In this document: in pieces, positions 32,157-46,922 of the stretch | Layout of the letters: each line of letters opens with the position of its first letter | Numbering within the stretch: position 1 is the first letter of the stretch | NCBI RefSeq assembly: GCF_001953865.1 | Contig: NZ_MQUQ01000041.1 | Span: 67,057-129,814 of the forward strand | Direction of reading: 5' to 3' | DNA: 62,758 nucleotides | Source: Amycolatopsis coloradensis | GTDB lineage: Bacteria; Actinomycetota; Actinomycetes; Mycobacteriales; Pseudonocardiaceae | Notes under the pieces: generated by a model | Seen by the model: the letters and a program-made list of their open reading frames with translations, nothing else | What the model was told of the DNA's origin: nothing | Databases searched by the model: none | Made by a program: the position numbers and the translations under genes

Positions 32157-33164
32157 TTACCCCCCAACAGGGACCCGCGTCAGCCCCTCCACCGGCACCT
32201 CGCCGAAGTGAGTCGCGACCCAGGTGTCGTCGTAGATCGTGTCGAGGTACCGCTCGCCGCGATCGGGCAGGACGAGCGCGCACGTGGCGCCGGGCGGTAC
32301 GAGGTCACGCACGCTGTCCACGGCCGCGACCACCGCGCCGGACGAACCGCCCGCGAGGATCGCCTCGCGGGCGGCGAGCCGGCGGCAGCCGCGTACGCTG
32401 TCCACATCGGTGATGTGCACGACCAGGTCGGCCAGGTCGTCCGCGTGGTGCGCGGGGCGGACGGCGGCGCCGTGCCCCGGGATCAGCCGGGGACCGGGGG
32501 TGTCGGCGAAGATGGCGCTGCCGGCGGCGTCCACCGCGACGATCGTCACCGGCAGGTCGTTGGCCCGCGCGTACTCGGCGCAGCCGCGCAGTGTTCCGCA
32601 GGAACTGGTGGCGCAGAACAGGAAGTCCAGTCCTCCGGGAACCTGCTCGACGATCTCGCGCATGGTGGTGTGGTGTGCCAGCGGGTTGCCCGGGTTGGAG
32701 TACTGGTCCGGCCAGTAGGCGTGGTCGAGTGTCTCGGTCAGCTCGCGGATGCGGCGGAGGCGGACCGGAAGGTAGTCACCGGTGACCGGGTCGACGTCCT
32801 CGATCAGTTCGATCTCGGCGCCCAGCGCCCGCATGATCGCGATGTTCTGTTTGCTGGTACGGGGATCCACCACACAGATGAAGCGGATCCCGAAGTACCG
32901 GCACACCTGCGCCATCCCGATGCCCAGGTTGCCCGAGCTGGACTCGACCACCACCGAGCGCCCCGCGACGAGCCGTCCGGCGCGGACCTCACCGGCCAGC
33001 ATGGACAGTGCCGCGCGGTCTTTGCTGCTCCCGCCGGGGTTGTGGCCCTCCAGTTTGGCGAACAACCGGAATCCCGCCGACGGGTGGAGTTTGGTCAGTT
33101 CGACCAGCGGTGTCGCGCCGATCGTGGCGAGCACGCCCGCCGGTCCGTTCTCGATCAGGTCCAT
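32157..33164 (-). CDS. sbnA: SbnA-like PLP enzyme for 2,3-diaminopropionate synthesis
   Basis: This 335-residue member of the cysteine-synthase fold has KLEGHNPGGSSKDRAALSML with the PLP Lys near residue 48, ESSSGNLGIGMA and the glycine-rich CGTLRGCAEYA. The EGHNPGGSSKDR and YSNPGNPLAHH patterns are those of SbnA, which joins O-phospho-L-serine and L-glutamate to N-(1-amino-1-carboxy-2-ethyl)-glutamate. SbnB then releases L-Dap. Plain cysteine synthase is unlikely because sbnB and NRPS genes accompany it. It follows mbtH with a 13-nt gap on the reverse strand. Confidence 0.88.
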   Translation of the reverse strand: MDLIENGPAGVLATIGATPLVELTKLHPSAGFRLFAKLEGHNPGGSSKDRAALSMLAGEVRAGRLVAGRSVVVESSSGNLGIGMAQVCRYFGIRFICVVDPRTSKQNIAIMRALGAEIELIEDVDPVTGDYLPVRLRRIRELTETLDHAYWPDQYSNPGNPLAHHTTMREIVEQVPGGLDFLFCATSSCGTLRGCAEYARANDLPVTIVAVDAAGSAIFADTPGPRLIPGHGAAVRPAHHADDLADLVVHITDVDSVRGCRRLAAREAILAGGSSGAVVAAVDSVRDLVPPGATCALVLPDRGERYLDTIYDDTWVATHFGEVPVEGLTRVPVGG

Positions 33165-33177
33165 GGATTCCGCCGGC

Positions 33178-33393
33178 TCAGCCGGCTGTCGGATCCAGTT
33201 GACGACGCAGGCTGAGTGGCCGCATGTCGGTCCACACCTCGCCGATGTGGGCGAGGCATTCCTCGCGGCCGCCTCGTTTGCCCTCGGCGTGCCAGCCGGA
33301 CGGTGGTTCCCGGTCGGCGGGCCAGATCGAGTACTGCTCCTCGTCGTTGATCACGACCAGGTAGGCCCGCTGGTCGGTCTGCTCCTCGCGCAT
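33178..33393 (-). CDS. MbtH-family protein
   Basis: This 71-residue protein carries the MbtH signature: NDEEQYSIWPADREPPSGW, then CLAHIGEVWTDMRPLSLR, with all conserved Trp positions. It binds NRPS adenylation domains and helps their folding and activity. The ATG at 33393 has aggaga about 7 nt upstream. It is the first gene of a two-gene unit with sbnA and diverges from the dioxygenase-NRPS operon. It is the only MbtH in the cluster, so it probably serves all five A domains. Confidence 0.95.
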   Translation of the reverse strand: MREEQTDQRAYLVVINDEEQYSIWPADREPPSGWHAEGKRGGREECLAHIGEVWTDMRPLSLRRQLDPTAG

Positions 33394-33544
33394 GGACGTC
33401 TCCTGGAAAGTCACTGTCGCACCCGGCTGTCGGGTCACCGGCCGGGTCGAGCCTGCCCGCGAGGGCGCGTGCGGATGCAGAGAAGAACGCGCAGAACCCG
33501 CGCTACCCGTCATTCTCTTCTGGGCGCCCGGAGGAACGGACACG
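33394..33544. promoter_or_regulatory. Divergent promoter between mbtH-sbnA and dioxygenase-NRPS operons
   Basis: This 151-bp gap separates two divergent biosynthetic operons. The Shine-Dalgarno for the dioxygenase (ggagga at about 33530) ends the gap. I saw no obvious palindrome. Confidence 0.45.
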
Positions 33545-34543
33545 ATGACGGACATGACCGCTGGACCGTCCGTCTCCGCGACAAATGAGTCTTCCCGGCA
33601 GGAGCGGGCCCTGCCCTATGTGGTGACTCCCGGCGACGGCGAGACGAAGGACACCGCCTCTCTCGCGGCGCGTCGCTCCCGGATCCGGAACAGGCTGTTC
33701 GAACACGGTGCCGTGCTGCTGCGCGGGTTCGACATCGACGACGTGGACGGGTTCGACGCCACCGTCCGCACGCTGGCGGGCCCGCCGCTGACCTACCACG
33801 AGCGGTCGTCACCCCGCAGCACGATCAAGGGGCGGGTGTACACCTCGACCGACTATCCGGAGGCCGAGGAGATCTTCCTGCACAACGAGAACTCCTATCA
33901 GGCCGCCTGGCCGCTGAGCTTGTTCTTCCACTGCGTGCGGCCGCCGGACACGCTCGGCGCCACGCCGCTCGCCGACACCCGGCGGATCCTCGCGGCGATC
34001 GATCCGACCGTCCGGGCGGAGTTCGAGGCCAGGGGCTGGATGGTGGTGCGCAACTTCACCGACTCGTTCGGCCTGCCGTGGCAGCACACGTTCGACACCA
34101 CCGACCGCGACGAGGTCACGGCCTACTGCGAGCGGAACGGCGTCGAGACCGAATGGCTCGGCGGGAACGGACTGCGCACCACGGCCCGGCGCCGGGCCGT
34201 GCACAGTCACCCGGTCACTGGTGAGGCCGTGTGGTTCAACCATCTCACGTTCTTCCACGTGACCACGCTGGCCGAGGACGTCTGCCTGGGGCTGCGCGCC
34301 ATGCTCGCCGAAGAAGACCTGCCGGCCAACACCTATTACGGCAACGGCGGCACCATTCCCGACGAGGTCGTCGCCCATCTGCGGGACTGCTACCGCGCGG
34401 CGTCCCGGCGCTTCGACTGGCGGCGCGGCGACGTGCTGATGGTCGACAACATGCTTTCCTCGCACGGCAGGGAACCGTTCACCGGTGACCGGAAGATCGC
34501 CGTGGCCATGGCCGAACCGTCGACCGGCGAGAACGGTCAGTAG
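33545..34543 (+). CDS. SyrP/TauD-like Fe(II)/2-oxoglutarate dioxygenase
   Basis: This 332-residue protein belongs to the TauD/SyrP group. HNENSYQ near residue 113 gives an HxE version of the metal-binding HxD motif. The distal His in DNMLSSHGREPF is near residue 307, and GDRKI supplies the 2-oxoglutarate-binding Arg. The HGAVLLRGFDIDD segment near residue 54 is typical. SyrP-type enzymes beta-hydroxylate amino acids bound to carrier proteins in NRPS pathways. The ATG at 33545 has ggagga upstream. It begins an operon with NRPS2, the stand-alone A domain and the PCP, so it probably acts on a PCP-bound residue. Confidence 0.87.
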   Translation: MTDMTAGPSVSATNESSRQERALPYVVTPGDGETKDTASLAARRSRIRNRLFEHGAVLLRGFDIDDVDGFDATVRTLAGPPLTYHERSSPRSTIKGRVYTSTDYPEAEEIFLHNENSYQAAWPLSLFFHCVRPPDTLGATPLADTRRILAAIDPTVRAEFEARGWMVVRNFTDSFGLPWQHTFDTTDRDEVTAYCERNGVETEWLGGNGLRTTARRRAVHSHPVTGEAVWFNHLTFFHVTTLAEDVCLGLRAMLAEEDLPANTYYGNGGTIPDEVVAHLRDCYRAASRRFDWRRGDVLMVDNMLSSHGREPFTGDRKIAVAMAEPSTGENGQ

Positions 34544-34567
34544 TACCGGAATCGAAAGGTGTTGGCC

Positions 34568-40830
<6,263 letters not shown>

Positions 40831-40834
<4 letters not shown>

Positions 40835-42327
40835 GTTTCGTCGACGACGTCCTCGCGAATCCTCCTGCGGCACCGGCGATTCGCACTCCGGACGGCCTGC
40901 TCACCTATGGGGAGCTGGCCTGCCGGATCCAGCGGCTCGCCGAAGTCCTGTGCGGCAACGGGTTGGGACCGGAGCAGGTGTGCGCCCTCGCCGTCGTCCG
41001 CGGGGTGGACGCCGTGATCGCGATGGCCGCCGTGGCGCGAGCGGGCGGCGCGTTCCTCGCCCTCGACCCGGACCTGCCACACGCCCGCCTCGAAGCCATG
41101 TGCCATACCGGTGGCGCGCGGATGCTGGTGACGACGACCGCGCTCGCCAACCGGCTTACGCTGCCCGTCGACGGCCCGGTCGTCTTGATCGACCAGCCCG
41201 CGCCGCCCGCCGAAGTCGTGCGCTTGCCGCAGGTCACGCCACGCTCGCTCGCCTACGTCAGCCACACGTCCGGGTCGACCGGCACCCCGAACGCCGTGCT
41301 GGTCGAGCACGGCGGGTTGCGGTCGTATCTGCGCGCGATCGGTGCGGACAACGGGCTGGGCCCGGAGACGGTCGTGCTGCAAGCGGCCCCGATCGGCTAC
41401 GACGCGTCGATCCGCGACGTGTTCGCGCCACTCGTCGCCGGCGGATGCGTTGTCCTCGTACCCCGTGCCAAGTTGCTGCGCCCCCACGAGTTCGCCGACA
41501 CCGTGCGCACCTTCGGCGTCACCACGCTGCTCAGCGTGACTCCGTCGTTCCTCGGTTTCCTCGCCGGGAACGAGGCCGCCACGGCCGCGCTGCGGACGGT
41601 CGAGCTGATCGTTTCGAGCGGGGAGTCGCTGCTGCCGTTCCTGGCCTCCGGTGGTCGCCGGCTGCTGCCGGGCCTGCTGGTCAACCAGTACGGCCCGACC
41701 GAGTGCACGATGACCTCGACCCGGTACCCCGTGCCCGCAGACCCGATGACGGCGGCCGACCTGGTCGGCAGGCCGATTGACGGGGTTTCGGTGTGGCTGC
41801 TCGGCCCGGATCGCCGTCCCGTACCCGACGGGACGGCCGGTGAAGTCCACATCGGCGGCATCGGCGTCGCACGCGGCTACGGCGGGCGCCCCGGCCTGAC
41901 CGCCGAACGGTTCGTCCCGGACCCGTTCGGCCCGCCGGGAGCACGGCTTTACCGCACCGGAGACCTGGCCCGGCGGAACTCCGACGGCGACCTGGTGTAC
42001 CTGGGCCGGATGGACCGCCAGCTCAAGATCCGTGGCTACCGCGTGGATCCGGTCGAAATCGAAGGCGCGCTGCTGTCCCACCCCGCCGTGATCGGCGCGG
42101 TCCTCACCGCGGCCAAGGACGAACGGGGCCGCGTCGCCCTCACCGCGCACGTCGCGGGCGAACTGGCCGACGTGCCGGACGCCGCGCTGCGCGCACACCT
42201 GGCCAGGTCACTGCCGCCGTACATGCTGCCGAGCCGCTTCGTCCGCATCGCCCGCGTCCCCACCACACACAGCGGAAAGACCGACCGAACCGTGCTGGCC
42301 CAAGACAACGAGAACGGACCGAGATGA
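40831..42327 (+). CDS. Stand-alone NRPS adenylation domain with altered P-loop
   Basis: This 498-residue A domain has AYVSHTSGSTGTPNAVLVEH, NQYGPTECT, LYRTGDLARR and RQLKIRGYRVDPVEIEGAL. The ending THSGKTDRTVL keeps the A10 Lys. The A3 motif normally ends TPKG and here reads TPNA (residues 152-155), so the P-loop Lys is lost. Pocket residues are D,A,R,S,V,S,Q,M,T. The Arg at the third position could pair with an acidic side chain, such as Asp or Glu, which would suit a SyrP-type hydroxylase nearby. Its ATG overlaps the NRPS stop, and its own stop overlaps the PCP gene, both by 4 nt. It probably loads the free PCP. Confidence 0.9.
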
Positions 42328-42569
42328 CCACGACCCACGACATCCCCGAGCTGATCGTGTCGCTGTACCGGGAATCCCTCGGCGACGACACCTTGGCCGC
42401 CGACAGCGACTTCTTCGAGTCCAACGGGGACTCGCTGGCCGCCTTCCAGATCACCGCGGGCTTGCAGGACGCTCTCGGCATCGAGGTCTCGGTCGCCCTC
42501 GTCTTCGCCTACCCGTCCCCGGCGGACCTGGCGGCCGTCATCGCCTCGGACGCGCCGGGATCCGCCTGA
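42324..42569 (+). CDS. Stand-alone peptidyl carrier protein
   Basis: This 81-residue carrier protein has FFESNGDSLAAFQI, with the phosphopantetheine-accepting Ser near residue 37, in a four-helix carrier layout. It follows the free A domain with an ATGA overlap and is the last gene of the operon. Both NRPS proteins begin with a C domain, so this carrier most simply presents the first residue, perhaps after hydroxylation by the dioxygenase. Confidence 0.92.
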   Translation: MTTTHDIPELIVSLYRESLGDDTLAADSDFFESNGDSLAAFQITAGLQDALGIEVSVALVFAYPSPADLAAVIASDAPGSA

Positions 42570-42930
42570 TCGCCGCGGGAACAGCTCCAGAGGTGCCGGT
42601 ACTTGTCGTAGTCTTCGACCACTTCACGCACATCGGCGACCAGTTCTCCCAGCAGCTGCCAGTGCCGGACGTGCTCGAGAAGTTCGGCGAACCGCCGGAA
42701 GTTCGTCGTACGGCTCGTCGTCTTCGCTCAGCGCTCGGTCCAGCAGTTCCGGGACCCGCTGCGTGACAGCTCGAACGAAGGGATGTTGGCCAGGACCTGC
42801 CTGCCCACGCATGCGTCACCGACAACCACAGCAAGCTGTCGATCAGGACGGCCGCCTCGCCGCCGAGTTCGCTGCGGCTTCCTCGGCTGGAGGCTTCTTC
42901 GCGCCTGTCACCCGTCAGGGAGTTTTCCAT
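42560..42930 (-). pseudogene. Frameshifted conserved gene at the cluster edge
   Basis: Three reverse frames join into one plausible protein. From the ATG at 42930 the first reads MENSLTGDRREE and GGEAAVLIDSLLWLSVTHAW. The second, below about 42800, reads HPFVRAVTQRVPELLDRALS. The third, below about 42700, reads FAELLEHVRHWQLLGELVAD and VREVVEDYDKYRHLW. The frames follow in order with no overlap in content, which suggests two frameshifts in a gene for a small helical protein I do not recognise. Its end runs towards or into the PCP stop. Confidence 0.45.
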
Positions 42931-42963
42931 AGCGCTCACGGGATACCGGCATGATGGCTTGCT

Positions 42964-43410
42964 TCAGTGCCGGAATACGGCTTCCGACGGCAGGCGTAGT
43001 GTCGCCGCTGCCGCGCCGAGCAGGACGAGGATCAGGACGATCGCCATCAGAACCTGGCCGTGCAGACCGAAGACGAAGAGCGTCCTGTCGACGAACTCCG
43101 GGTCGTAGGTCGCGGTGCCGGGGAACAGGAGCGCGCCGATCATTCCGAGCCAGGGGGTGGCGAGGACGCCGGTGGCGCACAGCAGGCCGCCGCGCGACTT
43201 GCCCGATCGCCGGAGAGCGAGGGTGAGGCCGAGCAGACCCAGCAGCACGGTCATCACCATGTACTGGGCGTCGTGGAATTTGGCGTGGGGCGGCCAACCC
43301 GGATTGAAGGCGTGCTGCGCCGCCAGGTCGGGAACGACCAGATCGGCGAGTACTGCGCTGATCGTCGTGATCACTCCGACGACGATGAGCACCGTTCGCG
43401 GCAGGGCCAT
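42964..43410 (-). CDS. Small four-helix membrane protein, DUF6640-like
   Basis: This 148-residue protein has four hydrophobic helices: TVLIVVGVITTISAVLADLV, MVMTVLLGLLGLTLAL, LLCATGVLATPWLGMIGALL and VLMAIVLILVLLGAAAATL. Between helices 1 and 2 is the conserved HAFNPGWPPHAKFHDAQYM, which resembles the DUF6640 family by my recollection. The function is unknown. The ATG at 43410 has gaaaggcgg upstream. It may be co-transcribed with the FAD monooxygenase upstream, though a palindrome lies between them. Confidence 0.7.
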   Translation of the reverse strand: MALPRTVLIVVGVITTISAVLADLVVPDLAAQHAFNPGWPPHAKFHDAQYMVMTVLLGLLGLTLALRRSGKSRGGLLCATGVLATPWLGMIGALLFPGTATYDPEFVDRTLFVFGLHGQVLMAIVLILVLLGAAAATLRLPSEAVFRH

Positions 43411-43506
43411 GGAATCCGCCTTTCGGGTTGAGTGTTGGGGGTAGGTCACTGTGAGGCCGGCCGACGGGGGCGTCCACTCGCGTGCTCACCTGGGTGGTGA
43501 TCTGGG

Positions 43507-43561
43507 TGTCGCGAAAGCCACTTTCGGGACATCTGATGTCCCGAAAGTGGCTTTCGCGACA
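43507..43561. repeat. Long perfect palindrome, copy 2
   Basis: Perfect 26-bp arms (43507-43532 and 43536-43561) contain the same tgtcgcgaaagccactttcg core as copy 1 at 31985-32043. A second shared motif, actcgcgtgctc, lies just upstream at 43476-43487. The 222-bp gap here otherwise holds nothing recognisable. It may be a transcription terminator or a mobile palindromic unit. Confidence 0.8.
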
Positions 43562-43632
43562 TGAGTGAGGACACTGACCGCAGGACGTTTCCCGTGCACT
43601 AAAGGCCACGCCACACATGCCCTCCGGGTCGG

Positions 43633-44736
43633 TCAGATCGTCCAGGTGTACGCGGGGACGAGCGAGCGCTCGAAGAAGGATTTGGGTAGTCGCGGAAGCA
43701 GTGCGTCGCGGAGGGCGATCACCGGCGGGGACGTCCAATGCGCGGGAGCACCGGCTTGCAGGGAACGGCGGGTGATCATCTGCGTCCGCGGACGGCGGGA
43801 ACGGTCGTATTCCACCAGTCCCGCGCGCACGCCCAGCGTGTCGACGGCGAGGGCGAGCGTGACGGCGTCCTCGAGGGCCTGACACGCGCCCTGCCCGAGG
43901 TTGGGCGTCATGGCATGTGCGGCGTCGCCGAGAAGGGCGACCGTGCCGGACACGTAGGTGGGCAACTCCGGCAGCTGGTAGCTGTCGTGCTGCGACACCG
44001 TGTGGTCCTCCGCCGCCGCCAGCAGCGCGGGGATCGGATCGTGCCAGCCCGCGAACCGTTCGCGTAGCTGGTCCAGACCGGTGCGCGAGCGGATGGGGGC
44101 GTTGGCCATCAGGTAGCAGTAGACGCGGCCGTCCGGCATCGGAAGGTGCCCGAATCGTTCGCCACGGCCCCAGGTTTCCACGCTTCCGGTGATCGGGTGC
44201 GGTGGGACGATGAAGCGCCAAGTGGTGTACCCGACGTAACGCGGGCCGGGCGCATCGGGCCACCGGGACCGCCGGGTCGCGCTGTGCACCCCGTCGGCGC
44301 CCACGACGAGGTCGGAGGCGACGGTGCCGCCGCTGTGCACGACGACGCCGTCGGGCCGCACCTCGCGTACATCGGTGCCGGGCCGCAGTACCCGCGCGGG
44401 CAGGGCCTTGACGAGCAGGTCGATCAGGTCGGCACGATGCACGGTCGCCCAGTGGCCGAACCGGCGCTTCAGATCGGCGACGTCGTTGCGGAACAGCCAT
44501 CGCCCGTCCGCGCGGCGGACACCGGCGAACGGCTCGGCCAGTCCACCGGAGCGAAGACGATCACCCAGACCTAGCGCGTCCAGCGCGCGCAGGGCGTTGG
44601 GCTGGATCGAAAGCCCCGCACCGATCTCGGTGAATTCGGATGCGCGCTCGAGCACTTCGACCTCCCAGCCGCGCCGATGGAACGCGACAGCGGCGGTCAG
44701 TCCGCCGATACCGCCGCCCACGATGGTCACTTTCAT
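43633..44736 (-). CDS. FAD-dependent aromatic-type monooxygenase
   Basis: This 367-residue class A flavoprotein monooxygenase has the FAD-binding start KVTIVGGGIGGLTAAVAFHR, the DG motif LVVGADGVHSATRR near residue 145 and the second FAD motif LLGDAAHAMTPNLGQGACQA. The length and motifs fit the salicylate-hydroxylase-like group, which hydroxylates aromatic or polyketide substrates with NAD(P)H and O2. It diverges from a TetR regulator across a strong palindrome, so it is probably an inducible catabolic or detoxification gene. No link to the NRPS cluster is evident. Confidence 0.87.
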   Translation of the reverse strand: MKVTIVGGGIGGLTAAVAFHRRGWEVEVLERASEFTEIGAGLSIQPNALRALDALGLGDRLRSGGLAEPFAGVRRADGRWLFRNDVADLKRRFGHWATVHRADLIDLLVKALPARVLRPGTDVREVRPDGVVVHSGGTVASDLVVGADGVHSATRRSRWPDAPGPRYVGYTTWRFIVPPHPITGSVETWGRGERFGHLPMPDGRVYCYLMANAPIRSRTGLDQLRERFAGWHDPIPALLAAAEDHTVSQHDSYQLPELPTYVSGTVALLGDAAHAMTPNLGQGACQALEDAVTLALAVDTLGVRAGLVEYDRSRRPRTQMITRRSLQAGAPAHWTSPPVIALRDALLPRLPKSFFERSLVPAYTWTI

Positions 44737-44745
44737 CAGCGATCC

Positions 44746-44781
44746 CCTTAATGCCTCTAGGCCAGCTTAGAGTCATTAAGG
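44746..44781. promoter_or_regulatory. Large imperfect palindrome, TetR operator candidate
   Basis: The outer arms ccttaatg (44746-44753) and cattaagg (44774-44781) and inner arms ctcta/tagag form a 36-bp palindrome with one mismatch and an 8-nt centre. It lies 10 bp from the monooxygenase start and 19 bp from the TetR start, so binding would block both promoters. Confidence 0.65.
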
Positions 44782-44799
44782 AAACATAGCTGCCCTAAG

Positions 44800-45540
44800 A
44801 TGTCAACAGTGCGACGAGATGAGGCGACGATGGCCGACAGCCCAGGCAGCAGGCGGGAGAGAAGGCGCCAGGACGCGCTGAAGGAGATCCACGCGGCTGT
44901 GCGCACGCTGCTGGTCGAGCAGGGATCGGCCGCGGTGACCATCAACGCGGTCGCCCGGAAGGTGGGCATGAGCGGCCCCGCGCTGTACCACTACTACGCG
45001 GGTCACGACGAACTGATCGGCGCGGTGACCGCGGACTTCTTCCGCGAGCTGACCACGGTCTTGGAACAGGCCCGCGACACCAACGCCGACGCGCCGACCG
45101 GCCATCGCATCCTCGCCGTGTGCCGGGCCATGCGCACCTGGGCGATCACCAATCCGGCGGAGTTCGGCTGGATCTTCGCCAGCCCGATCACCCCGCCCGA
45201 CCTGGATCGGACCTCACCCCGGCACGAAGCCGGGCAACGGTTCGAGCTCGTCCTGCTCGAACTGACCGCCGAACTGTGGCGGACCCGGCCGTTTCCGGTA
45301 CCCGATCCGGCCGACCTCGCCCCGGCCCTCCGCAAGCAACTGACCGCCTACTCGGCCGCCATCGACGCACGCCTCCCCCCAGAAGCCGCGTACGTCTTCC
45401 TGACCTGCTGGACCCGGCTGTACGGCTTGCTGTGCATGGAAGTCCTGCACCAGCTCGACTTCGCCTACACCGACCTGGAACCCGTCTTCGAGGACTGCCT
45501 GCGCGGCCTCACCGTCCTCTTAGGACTGGACGGGGATTGA
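44800..45540 (+). CDS. TetR-family transcriptional regulator
   Basis: This encodes 246 residues from ATG 44800, or 236 from ATG 44830. The TetR helix-turn-helix is at about residues 30-75, with LVEQGSAAVTINAVARKVGM then SGPALYHYYAGHDELI. The C-terminal domain has WAITNPAEFGWIFASPITPP, a pattern of the TetR_C group WHG-type regulators. It probably represses the divergent FAD monooxygenase and itself through the palindrome at 44746-44781. Confidence 0.85.
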   Translation: MSTVRRDEATMADSPGSRRERRRQDALKEIHAAVRTLLVEQGSAAVTINAVARKVGMSGPALYHYYAGHDELIGAVTADFFRELTTVLEQARDTNADAPTGHRILAVCRAMRTWAITNPAEFGWIFASPITPPDLDRTSPRHEAGQRFELVLLELTAELWRTRPFPVPDPADLAPALRKQLTAYSAAIDARLPPEAAYVFLTCWTRLYGLLCMEVLHQLDFAYTDLEPVFEDCLRGLTVLLGLDGD

Positions 45541-45596
45541 CGGGCGGCGACCTCTCCGATGTCGCCAGAGAGGTCGCCGCCCGTCGAGATCACCGG

Positions 45597-46922
45597 TCAG
45601 CAGGTGCAGACGCCGCCGTTGTTGACCCCGGCGATGCCGTTGCCACCCGCGAGGCCACTCACGCCGGACGGTGTGGCGATGGTGTCCGCCCCGTCGTTGA
45701 CGGTCCCGGAGTTCCCGAGACCGCCGGCGCCCGCGGCACCACCGATGCCACCAGGACCGCCAGGACCACTGCAACCGGTTCCACCGTTACCGCCGACGGC
45801 ACCGTTGCCACCCTTGCCACCGGTGGCGGTGATGCTGTCGACACCGGTTCCGCCGGTGAGAGTGCCGGAATTCCCGATTCCGCCGGCGCCACCCGCGCCG
45901 CCGACACCGCCGGCGCCGCCGGGCTGGACAGCGGCGGAGCCGTTGCCGCCCTTGCCACCGACGCCACCGTTACCGCCGAGCCCGCCGTTGGCCTTCAGCG
46001 TGTCGACACCGGCACCACTGTTGACGGTCCCGGAGTTCCCGACACCACCCGCACCACCGGCACCGCCGACACCCCCGGCACCGCCACCATGGCCGCAGCC
46101 GGCGACGCCACCGGCCGCGCCGGTACCACCGGCACCACCGTTTGCCGTGACGTTGTCGAGACCGGGATCGACGAGATCATCGTTATAGGCTCCCGAGTTC
46201 CCGACGCCACCGGCCGCACCCGCGCCACCGATACCCCCGGCACCCGCACCACCGGCGACACCGCCGCCGTTGCCGCCGAGGCCACCGAGACCGCCGTTGG
46301 CGCCCTTACCCGCGGTGAGGACAGCGGTGTCGTTTCCGGCGCCACCGGTGACGTTCCCGGCGTTACCGGCACCACCGATCCCGCCGACACCACCACTACC
46401 TCCGGCGCCACCGGCACCGCTGGCGAAGCCTGCCCCGCCCTGGCCGCCGTTCCCGCCGTTGCCACCCGCACCACCGATGACGGTGATGCTGTCCGTGCCG
46501 TCACCGGCGTTGATGACACCGGTCGACCCCACACCGGCACCGCCGACGTTCCCGGCACCGCCGTTGCCACCCGCGGTACCCGCGGGCGTACCCGCGTTAC
46601 CGGCCGCCCCCGGAGGGCCGTTGGTTCCCGCGGTACCGGCGACGCCGGTCACCCTGATCGTGTCGTTCCCGGCGAGGCCGTTCACGGTCCCGTTCACCGC
46701 GCCACCGGTGATGGTGATCGTGTTGTTCCCCGAAGTGCCGTCCAATACCTGACCGGCCGGAATCCCCGCCGTGCAAGTGAAGTTGGCGCCACTCTGGACG
46801 CACCCCGGCGGGAGCGCCCACGCCTGCGCGGGAACCGCGAGAGCGAACCCCGCCGCGGTGCCCACACCGATCAGGACCCGGCCGGCCCGGCCCGCCGTAC
46901 TGATACGCGCTGTGGATCTCAT
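45597..46922 (-). CDS. Secreted glycine-rich PE_PGRS-like repeat protein
   Basis: This encodes 441 residues. A signal peptide covers about the first 36 (RVLIGVGTAAGFALAVPAQA). The mature part is mostly GGxGGxGG, like mycobacterial PGRS regions but without a PE domain. Six units recur in which a Gly-rich stretch ends in GNSG or similar and is followed by a short G-x-D-(T/S/N)-(I/V/L) motif: GTDSITV, GNDTAVL, GLDNVTA, GVDTLKA, GVDSITA and GADTIAT. The aspartate motifs resemble RTX calcium-binding turns and suggest a calcium-bound beta-roll. The protein ends VCTC. It is likely cell-surface or secreted. The ATG at 46922 has ggaagg upstream. Confidence 0.75.
   Translation of the reverse strand: MRSTARISTAGRAGRVLIGVGTAAGFALAVPAQAWALPPGCVQSGANFTCTAGIPAGQVLDGTSGNNTITITGGAVNGTVNGLAGNDTIRVTGVAGTAGTNGPPGAAGNAGTPAGTAGGNGGAGNVGGAGVGSTGVINAGDGTDSITVIGGAGGNGGNGGQGGAGFASGAGGAGGSGGVGGIGGAGNAGNVTGGAGNDTAVLTAGKGANGGLGGLGGNGGGVAGGAGAGGIGGAGAAGGVGNSGAYNDDLVDPGLDNVTANGGAGGTGAAGGVAGCGHGGGAGGVGGAGGAGGVGNSGTVNSGAGVDTLKANGGLGGNGGVGGKGGNGSAAVQPGGAGGVGGAGGAGGIGNSGTLTGGTGVDSITATGGKGGNGAVGGNGGTGCSGPGGPGGIGGAAGAGGLGNSGTVNDGADTIATPSGVSGLAGGNGIAGVNNGGVCTC

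Noticed and set aside
13899..33164. Staphyloferrin B-type siderophore cluster because of SbnA/SbnB
   Set aside because: No IucA/IucC-type NIS synthetases, citrate synthase or ferric-siderophore uptake genes are present.
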